From Pseudomonas sp. WJP1 (GTDB lineage Bacteria; Pseudomonadota; Gammaproteobacteria; Pseudomonadales; Pseudomonadaceae), in assembly GCF_028471945.1 (NCBI RefSeq), contig NZ_CP110128.1, positions 5,545,001 through 5,609,000 on the forward strand: a DNA stretch of 64,000 nucleotides. The letters are read 5' to 3'. Positions within the stretch are counted from its first letter, which is position 1; every line of letters starts with the position of its first letter. Shown here piece after piece: positions 37,242-46,441 of the stretch. The notes below the pieces were generated by a model. That model did no database searches and was not told the DNA's origin. It saw nothing but the letters and a program-made list of their open reading frames with translations. The position numbers and the translations under genes were made by a program.

Positions 37242-38060
37242 CTATCGCAGCAGTTTGATATGCAGGCCAGAGCCCTCGACACCACCGGTTTCCATCCGTG
37301 CCGCGCGTACGCCCTGTTCGATCAACGACTGACGCCAGGCTTCGGCGTTAGGCCCCGACACACTGACCCGCAAGGTCGTGTCCAGGTTCAAGCCCCGGGA
37401 GATCAGGCGCAGCCAGGTGTCATCGGGTGCTTGCGTCAGTTTGGGGAAGTCGAGTTCACCGGTACTCTTGAGCTCGCGCAGCAAAGTCGCGGACGTCGGC
37501 AGCAAATCCCCCAGCGGGGCGATGGCGTCGAATTGTTCGACGTGCAGATAGGCTTTGCGATTGCCACGGGTGATGCTGTAGAGCGCCACCAGCGTATTGT
37601 CCTGAGGGGCGGCCAGGCGCAGCAGCAGGTACGCCTGCTCATTATCGGCGCCATAGAGCTTGGCGTTACCGAACACTTCGTTGGCCCACAGGCTGCTTTC
37701 GCCGCAATCTCGAGCCTGGCACCAGAACAGCAACTGGGCATCCTGCTGCTGAAGCGCTTCGCGCGCGGCGGTGAAGGCCTGGGTTGCGGAATGTTCCGCC
37801 GGCAATTCATAGGTCACTGAGGTGACGTTCCCACGGGCACTGACCTGTCCGTCAAAGCGCAGCTGACCGCTGATCTTGCGGATCGAGCCGAGTGGGTAAA
37901 TCCGCTCAAGCTCAGCCGAGGGGCGATAATCGACGATCTGCGCATCGGTCATGCGCGGCACGATCGGCAAGTCCTGACTGCCAGGCAGATCGGCGGCTAA
38001 CGATAGAGGACTGAAACAACAGAGCATCAGCAAACTGAGTGAGCGCATGGATAGACTCAT
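37242..38060 (-). CDS. DUF4892 domain protein with signal peptide
   Basis: A predicted exported protein of about 272 residues. The N-terminus (MRSLSLLMLCCFSPLSLAAD) is a signal peptide with a likely cut after the Ala pair; the start is the ATG at 38058-38060 or the one 12 nt inside. The rest matches the DUF4892 group as I recall it: a DYRPSAELERIYPLG motif near residue 45 and a mixed alpha/beta body. Function is unknown; many homologues are followed by an OmpA-like domain, which is absent here. Upstream codons in the same frame show no ribosome site and I exclude them. Confidence 0.7.
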   Translation of the reverse strand: MSLSMRSLSLLMLCCFSPLSLAADLPGSQDLPIVPRMTDAQIVDYRPSAELERIYPLGSIRKISGQLRFDGQVSARGNVTSVTYELPAEHSATQAFTAAREALQQQDAQLLFWCQARDCGESSLWANEVFGNAKLYGADNEQAYLLLRLAAPQDNTLVALYSITRGNRKAYLHVEQFDAIAPLGDLLPTSATLLRELKSTGELDFPKLTQAPDDTWLRLISRGLNLDTTLRVSVSGPNAEAWRQSLIEQGVRAARMETGGVEGSGLHIKLLR

Positions 38061-38166
38061 CAGATCGGCATGACCTTGTGGCCATTCGGGGTCGTAGCGG
38101 TGTAGAGGTCTGTCATGGTTGTCTCCCTTTTCAACCCACCCAGCCTCGACAGTTGCCCGGCGCAAG

Positions 38167-39021
38167 TCAAGGAATGGCGAAGAACCGATTGAAACAGTCT
38201 GCGACAAGGTCGGCACCGGGTTCGTCATTCAGGTGCAAATGATGGCCGCCGGGCAGCTGTTCAAGGCTAAAGGGTAGACGCTCCAGCAACTCCGGATGTT
38301 TGGCGAGCATGCCGTCGGCGGCGACCACCAGTTTCACCGGGCAAGCGACCCGCTGGACGAAGGCCATTGCCTGTTCGGTGGTCAGGCGCAGCGGCGATGG
38401 CAGCGTGAGGCGATTGTCGGTGCGCCAGGTGTAGCCGCCCGGCACCGGCATCAAGCCACGTTGGGCCAGCAGTTCGGCGGCTTCGCGACTGACCGCCACC
38501 AGGCCTTTCATGCGCGCTTCGATGGCGCGGTCCTGGGTGCTGTAGACCGGTTTGCGCTTTTCCCGCAGGTCCAGTTGCGCCTGCAGGGCCATGCCCATGC
38601 GTTCGGCAGCGTTTTCGCCTTTGTCCGTGGGCGGAATGACACCGTCAATCAATGCCAGGTGAGTGACACGCTGAGGAAACGAGCCGGCAATGATCAACGA
38701 TGCGATGGCGCCCATCGAGTGCCCCAGCAACGCAAACCGCTTCAGCCCAAGCTGCTCTGCCACTTGCAGCACATCGTGGGCGTAGTCCCACATGGCGTAA
38801 CCGGCGCCCGGCGGGCGGTGCCCCGAATGCCCGTGGCCGGCCATGTCCAGGGCGATCACGCGCAGGCCCTTGAGCTTGGGTGCCAGGCGGGCGAAGCTGT
38901 TGGCGTTGTCCAGCCAGCCATGCAGGGCGATCACCGGCAACCCGTCTTCGGGGCCAAACAAGTGCGCCGCCAACTCGATGTGCGGCAGGCTCAGGCGCAC
39001 TTCTTCGACGACCTGGCTCAT
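38167..39021 (-). CDS. Alpha/beta hydrolase (first of a pair)
   Basis: Alpha/beta-fold hydrolase of 284 residues. The nucleophile elbow is GHSMGAIAS, the oxyanion region VIALHGWLDNANSF lies near residue 30, and the catalytic His lies late in the LPGGHHLHLND segment. The start ATG at 39019-39021 overlaps the upstream hydrolase gene by 4 nt; the open frame beyond it continues into that gene but is not used. It is the last gene of the group beginning with the acyl-CoA synthetase. The substrate is unknown, perhaps an ester or thioester. Confidence 0.9.
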   Translation of the reverse strand: MSQVVEEVRLSLPHIELAAHLFGPEDGLPVIALHGWLDNANSFARLAPKLKGLRVIALDMAGHGHSGHRPPGAGYAMWDYAHDVLQVAEQLGLKRFALLGHSMGAIASLIIAGSFPQRVTHLALIDGVIPPTDKGENAAERMGMALQAQLDLREKRKPVYSTQDRAIEARMKGLVAVSREAAELLAQRGLMPVPGGYTWRTDNRLTLPSPLRLTTEQAMAFVQRVACPVKLVVAADGMLAKHPELLERLPFSLEQLPGGHHLHLNDEPGADLVADCFNRFFAIP

Positions 39022-39824
39022 GCGCAATCCTGTTGCTGGCGACCGTCCCAGCGGTTGAACAGGTTTTTCAGCAGCACCGCCGTTTCCTGCGGACGTTCCA
39101 GAGGAAACATGTGCCCGCCAGGCATGCTCAGGGCCTCGCCATTGGGCATGCGCCCGACCGAACTGGTGTGATGGCGCATCACCACCCGGCTCTCGTGCCC
39201 ACGCACGACCGCCAGCGGCACTTTCAACTGCCGTAAGCGGCCAGGGCTGGTGTGCGGTACGCCCCGGTAGATGCTGATTTCCGTGGCCGGGTCGAAACGC
39301 AGGCGCAACCTGTCGCCGACTTCCTGCAAACCATGGTGCAGGTAGGCATCGAAACACTCCGGATCGAAGCTGCGAAACAGGCTTTTGCCGGCGAAATACC
39401 GGCGGGCGCTCTCGAGGTCGGCGAATTCTTCACGACGACCCAGGGTGCGACCGGCCGGGGTCAGGCGGTCGATGAAACCCAGGCGTTTGGCCGCGCGGAT
39501 GACCCATTGATCGGTGCGCGTCAGCACCGGCGAATCGAGCATCACCACGCCGCGATACAACTCGGGGCAACGCAACGCCGCGTGCAGATGCAGTACGCCA
39601 CCGAAGGAATGACCGACACCCCACACCGGCTGCGCCTGTTGCTGCAGGTGGTGGATCAGTTCATCCACCAGGTTGTACCAGTTGTCGTCCGCCGGGAAAC
39701 GCGGGTCGTGGGCATGTTGCTCCAGATGCGTCACCTGAAATTCGGGTGCCAGCGCCGCAAACAACTTGCCGTAGGTTCCCGAAGGAAAACCATTGGCGTG
39801 GGCGAAAAATATCTGTTGCGACAT
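39018..39824 (-). CDS. Alpha/beta hydrolase (second of a pair)
   Basis: Alpha/beta-fold hydrolase of 268 residues, starting MSQQIFFAHANGFPSG at 39822-39824. The nucleophile elbow is GHSFGGVLH; the catalytic His should be that of MPGGHMFPLE near the C-terminus. It is coupled to the next hydrolase by a 4-nt overlap. The pair probably arose by duplication followed by divergence, since the two share only the fold and general motifs. Substrate unknown. Confidence 0.9.
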   Translation of the reverse strand: MSQQIFFAHANGFPSGTYGKLFAALAPEFQVTHLEQHAHDPRFPADDNWYNLVDELIHHLQQQAQPVWGVGHSFGGVLHLHAALRCPELYRGVVMLDSPVLTRTDQWVIRAAKRLGFIDRLTPAGRTLGRREEFADLESARRYFAGKSLFRSFDPECFDAYLHHGLQEVGDRLRLRFDPATEISIYRGVPHTSPGRLRQLKVPLAVVRGHESRVVMRHHTSSVGRMPNGEALSMPGGHMFPLERPQETAVLLKNLFNRWDGRQQQDCA

Positions 39825-39943
39825 ACCGGTCGATCCATCAACGAAAACAAAGCCCGATTGTCCGCAAGACCGCGTTCTTGAGCAATGACCGTAACTGACA
39901 GGAATGATGACAGTCCGGCCATGCGAATAAAGGAACGCGGACC

Positions 39944-40387
39944 TCAACGGGCCGGCGGATTCTCACCCAGCGGCACCACGGCCATGGTCAACCGCGAAAC
40001 ACAACTGGCCTTGCCTTCGTCGCTGGTCAAACGGATATCCCAGACATGGGTGGTACGCCCGATGTGAATCGGCTTGGCCACCGCCGTCACTCGCCCGCTG
40101 CGCAAGCCGCGCAGGTGGTTGGCGTTGATTTCCAGCCCCACGCAGTAAAATTTGCTGGCATCGATGCACAGGTAGCTGGCCATGGAACCGACGGATTCAG
40201 CCAGCACCACCGAAGCGCCGCCATGCAGCAAGCCATAAGGCTGGTGAGTGCGATGGTCGATGACCATGCTCGCCGTCAGGGACTCTTCATCGAAGGCTTC
40301 GAAACGGATGTCCAGCAGTTCGCCGATGGTGTTTTTCTGAATCGCGTTCAGCTGTTCGATGTTGGGAAGGGTACGCCACAAACTCAT
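39944..40387 (-). CDS. Hotdog-fold acyl-CoA thioesterase (PaaI/YdiI-like)
   Basis: Cytosolic thioesterase of 147 residues. The hotdog signature GLLHGGASVVLAESVGS (about 53-69) contains the Glu that acts as base or nucleophile in this group. It lies 32 nt from the end of the acyl-CoA synthetase gene and is co-directional with it, so the two enzymes may handle a shared acyl-CoA pool. The substrate is unknown. Confidence 0.9.
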   Translation of the reverse strand: MSLWRTLPNIEQLNAIQKNTIGELLDIRFEAFDEESLTASMVIDHRTHQPYGLLHGGASVVLAESVGSMASYLCIDASKFYCVGLEINANHLRGLRSGRVTAVAKPIHIGRTTHVWDIRLTSDEGKASCVSRLTMAVVPLGENPPAR

Positions 40388-40419
40388 AGCAGGTTTTCCT
40401 CGTTGATTTTATTCATGGC

Positions 40420-42075
40420 TCAATCCTGCCACAGCACCGCTTCGCTGCGCTCGCTCCATTCTTCGAAGCGAGCGCCATAGGTGGCTTCGATCACGTTGCG
40501 CTTGATCTTCAGGGTTGGCGTGAGAAAGCCGTTTTCCACCGCCCAACTGTCCTTGACCACCACCAGTCGCCGCAAGCGTTCGTGCTTGTCGAGGGCGTTG
40601 TTGACCTCTTCCAGCAGTTTTTCCAGGCTTGAATGCAAACCGGCCCGCGCCTCCTGCTGCCCGACGGTAGACAGCACGCACAGACCCAGTGGCGCACTCA
40701 AGCCATCACCGACCACGCACACCTGCTCGATGCGCGAATGCACCGCCAGGCGATTTTCGATCGGCGCCGGCGCGACGTACTTGCCTTTGCTGGTCTTGAA
40801 AATCTCCTTCAGGCGCCCGGTCAGGCGCAGGTTGCCTTCGGCATCTTCCTCGCCCTTGTCGCCGGTGCGCAGGAAGCCGTCCTCGGTGAGGGTGTCGGCG
40901 GTTTTCTGCGGATCCTTGAAATACCCGAGCATGGTCGCACCGCTGCGCACCATCACCTCGCCCGATTCGTCGATGCGCACTTCGACCTCCGGGCAAGGCA
41001 TGCCAATCCAGCCGGGTTTGTTCTGTCCCGGCAGGCAAATGTGCGAGTAGCCGCAACTTTCCGTCATGCCATAGACCTCCAGCACGTCCAAGCCGAGCTT
41101 GCGGTACCACAGCAGCAGACTCAGGGGCACCGGCGCGGCACCGGACAAGGCAACGCGCAAGGCATCGAGCCCCAACCCGGCGAGGACTTTGTGCCCGACC
41201 CGCTTGCCGATAATCGGCAATCCGAGGAGGAAATCCAGGCGCTTCTCCGGAATCTTGCTGTACACCCCCATCTGGAATTTGGTCCAGATGCGCGGTACGC
41301 CAAACAGCGCCGTTGGCCGGGCACGGCGCAGATCGGTGAGGAAGGTGTCGAGGCTTTCAGCAAAAAACACGGTTTGTCCGGTATAAATCGATGCCAATTC
41401 GACGAACATACGTTCGGCAACATGGCATAACGGCAAATATGACAAAAGGCGATCCGAGTCATTCAGGCCAAACAACTGCGTGCCGCGCGCGGTGGCAAAC
41501 CCCAGATTGCCGAAGCTGTGCATCACCCCTTTGGGCATGCCGGTGGTGCCGGACGTGTAGATGATGGTCGCCAGTTGATTGGCGGCGGGCTTGGGATCGT
41601 CCTGGATCGGCGAGCTACGCTGTAGGTCGTCCCAGCTGAAATCGAAGGTGCCGGGCGGATGCAGCGGCAGGCTGATGGTCGGCAGGTCGGGATTCACCCC
41701 CCGGGACATGCCAGGCCAGTCATCGAGTTTACCAATGAATACCAGCGCCGCCTCGGAGTGCTCGAGCACCTGGGCCACCGACTCGGCGGTGAGGTTGGGG
41801 TACAGCGGCACCGAGACATGCCCGGCCATCCAGATCGCCAGGTCGGCAATGATCCAGTGCGCGCAGTTTTTCGAGATCAGGGCGATGTGACTGCCTTGGG
41901 GCAGTTCCCGGGATCGCAGCCAGTGTGCCGCGCAGCGGGCCTGGTGACCGACGTCTTCCCAGGTCAAGGTCTCGACATGACCACCGCCTAGGGGCTGGAC
42001 AAGAAAGCGCTGGCGGGGATGACGGGCCTCGCGTTCGTAGAAAATGTCCAGGGGCAAACGAAAAGCGGCAGGCAT
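40420..42075 (-). CDS. AMP-binding acyl-CoA synthetase
   Basis: Long- or medium-chain acyl-CoA ligase of 551 residues, making acyl-CoA from fatty acid, ATP and CoA. The AMP signature is IIYTSGTTGMPKGV (about 173-186), followed by VYGMTESCG and LRTGDKGEED; a C-terminal Lys (in KIKRNVIEA) is in the expected place. The start ATG at 42073-42075 has AAGGAG 9 nt upstream; the open frame beyond it has no such site. It heads the minus-strand group with the thioesterase and two hydrolases. Confidence 0.92.
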   Translation of the reverse strand: MPAAFRLPLDIFYEREARHPRQRFLVQPLGGGHVETLTWEDVGHQARCAAHWLRSRELPQGSHIALISKNCAHWIIADLAIWMAGHVSVPLYPNLTAESVAQVLEHSEAALVFIGKLDDWPGMSRGVNPDLPTISLPLHPPGTFDFSWDDLQRSSPIQDDPKPAANQLATIIYTSGTTGMPKGVMHSFGNLGFATARGTQLFGLNDSDRLLSYLPLCHVAERMFVELASIYTGQTVFFAESLDTFLTDLRRARPTALFGVPRIWTKFQMGVYSKIPEKRLDFLLGLPIIGKRVGHKVLAGLGLDALRVALSGAAPVPLSLLLWYRKLGLDVLEVYGMTESCGYSHICLPGQNKPGWIGMPCPEVEVRIDESGEVMVRSGATMLGYFKDPQKTADTLTEDGFLRTGDKGEEDAEGNLRLTGRLKEIFKTSKGKYVAPAPIENRLAVHSRIEQVCVVGDGLSAPLGLCVLSTVGQQEARAGLHSSLEKLLEEVNNALDKHERLRRLVVVKDSWAVENGFLTPTLKIKRNVIEATYGARFEEWSERSEAVLWQD

Positions 42076-42173
42076 GCGACTCGCTCCTTTGTTTGGGGGT
42101 CTGGAGCAAGCGTAGCCAACCAAGCAAATGCTTGGTTAGCTATTTCCTACCATTTTTCAAACGAGATAGGATC

Positions 42174-42247
42174 CGTAGGAGCGAAGCTTGCCCGCGAAGA
42201 GGCCCTAAAGGCAGCCAAAAGCTTCGCGGGCAAGCCTCGCTCCTACA
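42174..42247. repeat. REPIN (GAAGCTTGCCCGCGAA subtype)
   Basis: CGTAGGAGCGAAGCTTGCCC at the left and GGGCAAGCCTCGCTCCTACA at the right flank a short spacer of about 22 nt. It lies between the synthetase and sixA genes, which are both on the minus strand. Confidence 0.88.
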
Positions 42248-42266
42248 AAATCAACAAGCAGATCGG

Positions 42267-42722
42267 TTACGGGTGCTTGATGCTGTTGAGCTTCATCGCG
42301 CCGATCAGCAGTTCATTGCTTTCAAGCTCCGCCAAGCCAGCGGTGCTGACTCTTTCGGGCGGATGCCCGGCGCCATGTTGCAGATAGCTGAGCAGGTTCC
42401 CCACCAGCGGATTATGGGAAACCAGCAGCACGTTGGTCACCGACTTCAGTTGATCGGTGACTCGATCGGGATCGAAATCCGGGGTCAGCCACTCAACCGT
42501 GCGGATTTCCGGTTCGAAACCCAACGCCTCTTTCACCAGGTGTGCGGTTTGCTGCGCTCGCATGTAGGGGCTGGCGTATATCGCTGTTAGCGGCTGGCCA
42601 GCCAGATTGGCGGCCGCGAGCAGCACTTCCTTACGTCCATTGTCGGTCAGCTCCCGCTCCGAATCGTGGGGCTTGGAACCGTGTGGCTCGGCTTCACCAT
42701 GACGCAATACCCAGAGTTTCAT
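42267..42722 (-). CDS. sixA: Phosphohistidine phosphatase SixA
   Basis: Small phosphatase of the histidine acid phosphatase superfamily, 151 residues, that removes phosphate from phosphohistidine, for example on the HPt part of ArcB in E. coli. The RHG motif is at residues 7-9 (LRHGEAE), and the second catalytic His lies in LLVSHNPLVG. It overlaps the upstream DUF4389 gene by 4 nt. Confidence 0.93.
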   Translation of the reverse strand: MKLWVLRHGEAEPHGSKPHDSERELTDNGRKEVLLAAANLAGQPLTAIYASPYMRAQQTAHLVKEALGFEPEIRTVEWLTPDFDPDRVTDQLKSVTNVLLVSHNPLVGNLLSYLQHGAGHPPERVSTAGLAELESNELLIGAMKLNSIKHP

Positions 42723-43066
42723 AGCTTGGGTTCCTCATCTCGGGCCGGATGCGGTGCAGGCGCCACGACGTGCGGCGCTTCACCTTCCGGCGTACGCGGC
42801 GTTGGCCAATCGGCGAACGGCCAGGGTTTCTGGTCGCTGTGGAAACTGCCGAAACGACCGATCTGTGCCAGGAACTGGCTCAGACTGTCGCCGAAGTTCA
42901 TCAGGCTGGCGCTCGGGGCGCCATAGATCAAACGATAGATCAACTGCACCAGCACCACCGCGCCAAGCATGAATTGCGCCACCTGCCAGACCAGCAGGAA
43001 CACCACCATCCACAGCACTCGAAGCAGAATGGACTCGTATCTGGCTTCTACTTTTTGATCACTCAT
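42719..43066 (-). CDS. DUF4389 domain membrane protein
   Basis: A 115-residue protein with two hydrophobic segments (about 15-35 and 38-52) and a conserved LWMVVFLLVWQVAQF region. The C-terminal third is rich in proline and probably cytoplasmic. Function unknown. It lies between gpsA and sixA, an arrangement I recall from P. aeruginosa. Confidence 0.8.
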   Translation of the reverse strand: MSDQKVEARYESILLRVLWMVVFLLVWQVAQFMLGAVVLVQLIYRLIYGAPSASLMNFGDSLSQFLAQIGRFGSFHSDQKPWPFADWPTPRTPEGEAPHVVAPAPHPARDEEPKL

Positions 43067-43095
43067 GTCTCGCTCCGTTCCTGTGAAATAAGGGT

Positions 43096-44121
43096 TCAGT
43101 TGAAGCCGCTGGTGGAAATAAAGTCGACATCGGTCTTCGGCTCGCCGCGCATCAACAGCCCGATCACCTGCTCAAGCGTGCGCCCTTCGAACAAAATTGC
43201 GTGCAGCCCGGCGACCAACGGCATGTACACGCCCACCTCCTGAGACTTGGCCTTGAGCACCTTGAGCGTGTTCACACCCTCGGCGACTTCGCCCAGGCGA
43301 TTGACCGCCTCTTCGAGGCTCAAGCCTTGGCCGAGGGCGAAACCGACCTGATAGTTACGGCTTTTTGCCGACGAGCAGGTCACGATCAGGTCACCCACGC
43401 CTGCAAGGCCCAGGAAGGTCATCGGGTTGGCGCCCTGATTCACCGCGAAGCGCGTCATTTCCGCCAACGCCCGGGTAATCAGCATGCTCTTGGTGTTTTC
43501 GCCCATGCCCATCGCCACCGCCATGCCGGCAATGATCGCGTAGACGTTTTTCAACGCTCCGCCCAGCTCCACGCCAAAACGGTCGGCGCTGGCATACACG
43601 CGGAAGGTGCGGCCGTGCAGCACCTCCTGGACATTCTGGCAGAGCGCCTCGTCTTCGCTGGCGACCACCGTGGCAGTCAACGCGTGTTCGGCGATTTCAC
43701 GGGCCAGGTTCGGCCCCGACAACACACCGATGCGTGCCAGCGGCGCGATCTCTTCGAGAATCTGGCTCATCAGCTTGAAGGTGTGGGCTTCGATACCCTT
43801 GGTCAGGCTCACCAGCATTTTGCCGCTCAAACGTTCGGCGTGCGGGGCCAGTACCGAGCGCAGCGCGCTGGAGGGCAGCGCGACAAAACTCAAGTCGCAC
43901 GCCTCCAGGGTGGCCAGCAGGTCGGTAACTGGCGTCACGCCGGGCAAAATCTTGATGCCTTTGAGGTAACGCGGGTTCTCGCGGTTGACCCGGATGGCCT
44001 CGGCCTGCTCGGGGTCACGCATCCATTGCAGGACTTGATGACCATTTTCAGCCAGCAGGTTAGCCACGGCGGTACCAAAACTTCCGCCTCCCAAGACCGC
44101 GATCGGGCGCTGTTGAGTCAT
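43096..44121 (-). CDS. gpsA: Glycerol-3-phosphate dehydrogenase [NAD(P)+]
   Basis: Cytosolic enzyme that reduces dihydroxyacetone phosphate to sn-glycerol-3-phosphate for phospholipid synthesis. The 341-residue protein starts at the ATG at 44119-44121 ([11 protein letters not shown]); the open frame beyond it is not supported. The NAD(P)-binding motif is [20 protein letters not shown], and the family [10 protein letters not shown] segment and the catalytic Lys in GALKNVYAI are present. It heads the gpsA, DUF4389, sixA group. Confidence 0.97.
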   Translation of the reverse strand: MTQQRPIAVLGGGSFGTAVANLLAENGHQVLQWMRDPEQAEAIRVNRENPRYLKGIKILPGVTPVTDLLATLEACDLSFVALPSSALRSVLAPHAERLSGKMLVSLTKGIEAHTFKLMSQILEEIAPLARIGVLSGPNLAREIAEHALTATVVASEDEALCQNVQEVLHGRTFRVYASADRFGVELGGALKNVYAIIAGMAVAMGMGENTKSMLITRALAEMTRFAVNQGANPMTFLGLAGVGDLIVTCSSAKSRNYQVGFALGQGLSLEEAVNRLGEVAEGVNTLKVLKAKSQEVGVYMPLVAGLHAILFEGRTLEQVIGLLMRGEPKTDVDFISTSGFN

Positions 44122-44316
44122 ATGTAATCCGTTAATCCATACCAGTGGCAATGCCCGCATTATACGGAGCGCCCCGGTGTCGGCCAGTCCCCGCGTCAAT
44201 TACCGGCTTGCGTAGGAAGAAGTCCGGTAATACCCAGGAAAATGCTTACATCGTGACTGGAAAAGTCAACGAGCTCGGTTAACATGCGCGCCATCGATCG
44301 TTGACAAGGATGTGTT

Positions 44317-46440
44317 GTGTCCCTGGGTTCGTCTTCACCCCGTTCGCCGCTGGTCCTGGCGCTGGTGTTCAGCTCGCCGGTGCTGGCCGATGACCTGTTT
44401 CTCGACAGCGAACCGTTGCCGCAAGTGCTCACGGCCACCCGGCTGAAACAGTCGCCGGCTGCCGTGCCGGGCAGCATGACGGTGCTCGACAGTGCGCTGA
44501 TCACTGCCAGTGGCGCCCGGGATATCAGCGAGGTACTGCGCCTGGTACCGGGCATGATGGTCGGCAACATCAGCGGCAACCAGGCCACGGTGAATTACCA
44601 CGGCACCAGCGCCACCGAGGCGCGACGCATGCAGGTATTGATCGACGGCCGCTCGGTGTACCGCGCGGGGCTGGCCACAGTGGACTGGAGCGATATTCCG
44701 GTGGCCATGGAAGACATCGAGCGAATCGAGGTTTTCCGCGGCCCGAACACCGTCAGCTATGGCGCCAACGCGCTGATGGCGGTGGTCAACATCATCACGC
44801 GCAACCCGGCCGACAGCCATGGTACGCGCCTGAAAGTCACACGCGGCCAGCGTGGCATCGACGACTTTTATGCCAGCCAGGGCGTGGGTTGGGACGACGG
44901 CGATTTACGTCTGTCCCTGTCTGGCCAGCAAGACGATGGCTTCGACGTCGACCGCAACGGCGGTGACTACCATGACAGCCGACGCCTGAAGCGCTTCAAC
45001 CTTGCCGTCAGTCAGACGCTCGACGAACGGCAAAGCATCGATTGGCAAGTGAACGCCAAGGATGGCACCAATCAGCGACCCTATACCTACCGCCCGGTGT
45101 TTTCGGGGATTACCCGCGCCGGAGACAATTCCGACGTCAACGCCAAGGATTACGCCGGCTCACTGCGCTGGAACTTCGACTTCAATACCGAGCACAGTCT
45201 TTATATCCAGGGTTCGGCCCAGCATTGGGACCGTCAGCAAACCTGGCGCGCCTGTGATGCCGAAGTATCGTTCAGCCCCGAACTCACCGAGCTCTGGCGA
45301 CTCGACCCGAACTACACTGAACGCCTGGCACGCAACATCGAGAGCTTTCTTGGCTCAGGAGCACCCGAGGGCGATCCGGCTAAACGCGCACTGGCCAATC
45401 AAGCCCTAAACCAATGGCGCAACGGCGCCCGGCAAACGGTCTGCGGCGATATCGACCAAAGCACCCGGGAGACGCGCTACGACCTTGAAGTCCAGGACAC
45501 CCTGAGCCTGTCCGATAACCTGCGGCTGGTCAGTGGCTTGAACTATCGTTACGACCGGGCAGACTCCGAGACCTACTTCAATGGCACCCTCGACGACACC
45601 ACCTGGCGAGCCTTCGGCCAGCTCGAATGGCGCGCCAGCGAACACTGGCTACTGCAGGGCGGAGCCATGTTCGAGGATACGCAGTTGATCGGCAGCTCAC
45701 TGACCCCACGGATGGCGGTCAATTACCTGATCAATCCGCGCCACGGCTTGCGTGCGGTGTACTCGGAAGCGATCCGCTCCCCGGACATGTTCGAGAACAA
45801 CGTCAACTGGAGCTACCAGGTCACCCACCTGCAACCCGGCGCCTTTGGCCAGTCCAGTGCCGGCTATTTCGTCAAGACTCGCGGGCCCGGTGACCTCGAC
45901 CAGGAACACATGCGCTCCCGGGAACTGGGCTACAACGGTTACTTTGCCGAGTCGGGGCTGGCCGTCGATGTGAAACTGTTCTACGACGAGATCACCGGGA
46001 TGATCAGCGAGCCGCTGCGCAACAATCAGTACATCGCCAGCAATGCCAACACCGCGCGCTACAGCGGAGCGGAAACCCAACTCGACTGGAAAATCGGCAG
46101 CGCCGACCGGTTGCGCCTGACCTATGCGTACGTCGATGCTGACGCGAGCAACCTGCAGGATGCGCAACAGACCGCACGCAACAGTGGCTCTGCCGCCTGG
46201 TTGCGCGACTGGGGTCATGGCTGGAACAGTGCGCTCTTCTATTATGCTGACGACGCGCTCAACGACTACCGCTTCGAACGCGTCGACACACGCATCGCCC
46301 GGCGCATCCGCCTGGGCAAGACGCATCTGGAACTGGCCGGTGTGCTGCAGCAGCGCCTCGACAACCAGCCCACCACCTTTGTCGACAATAATTATGACGA
46401 GCGTCGCTTGATGTATTTCAGCGCGCAGTTGGCGTTTTAA
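44317..46440 (+). CDS. TonB-dependent receptor
   Basis: Outer-membrane receptor of 707 residues. The start is a GTG with AAGGA about 7 nt upstream; a short signal peptide (MSLGSSSPRSPLVLALVFSS, cut after LADD) is followed by a TonB-box-like LPQVLTATRLK, the plug (about 40-160, LIDGRSVYRAGLATV, VEVFRGPNTVSYGANALMAV) and a 22-strand barrel ending SAQLAF with terminal Phe. The plug sequence is of the TonB-receptor group often used for siderophores or vitamins, but no biosynthesis genes are near and the ligand is unknown. It is cotranscribed with the binding-protein and hybrid-kinase genes (next ATG 2 nt after the stop). P. aeruginosa has the same arrangement near PA1611-PA1613, as I recall. Confidence 0.9.
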   Translation: MSLGSSSPRSPLVLALVFSSPVLADDLFLDSEPLPQVLTATRLKQSPAAVPGSMTVLDSALITASGARDISEVLRLVPGMMVGNISGNQATVNYHGTSATEARRMQVLIDGRSVYRAGLATVDWSDIPVAMEDIERIEVFRGPNTVSYGANALMAVVNIITRNPADSHGTRLKVTRGQRGIDDFYASQGVGWDDGDLRLSLSGQQDDGFDVDRNGGDYHDSRRLKRFNLAVSQTLDERQSIDWQVNAKDGTNQRPYTYRPVFSGITRAGDNSDVNAKDYAGSLRWNFDFNTEHSLYIQGSAQHWDRQQTWRACDAEVSFSPELTELWRLDPNYTERLARNIESFLGSGAPEGDPAKRALANQALNQWRNGARQTVCGDIDQSTRETRYDLEVQDTLSLSDNLRLVSGLNYRYDRADSETYFNGTLDDTTWRAFGQLEWRASEHWLLQGGAMFEDTQLIGSSLTPRMAVNYLINPRHGLRAVYSEAIRSPDMFENNVNWSYQVTHLQPGAFGQSSAGYFVKTRGPGDLDQEHMRSRELGYNGYFAESGLAVDVKLFYDEITGMISEPLRNNQYIASNANTARYSGAETQLDWKIGSADRLRLTYAYVDADASNLQDAQQTARNSGSAAWLRDWGHGWNSALFYYADDALNDYRFERVDTRIARRIRLGKTHLELAGVLQQRLDNQPTTFVDNNYDERRLMYFSAQLAF

Positions 46441-46441
46441 G

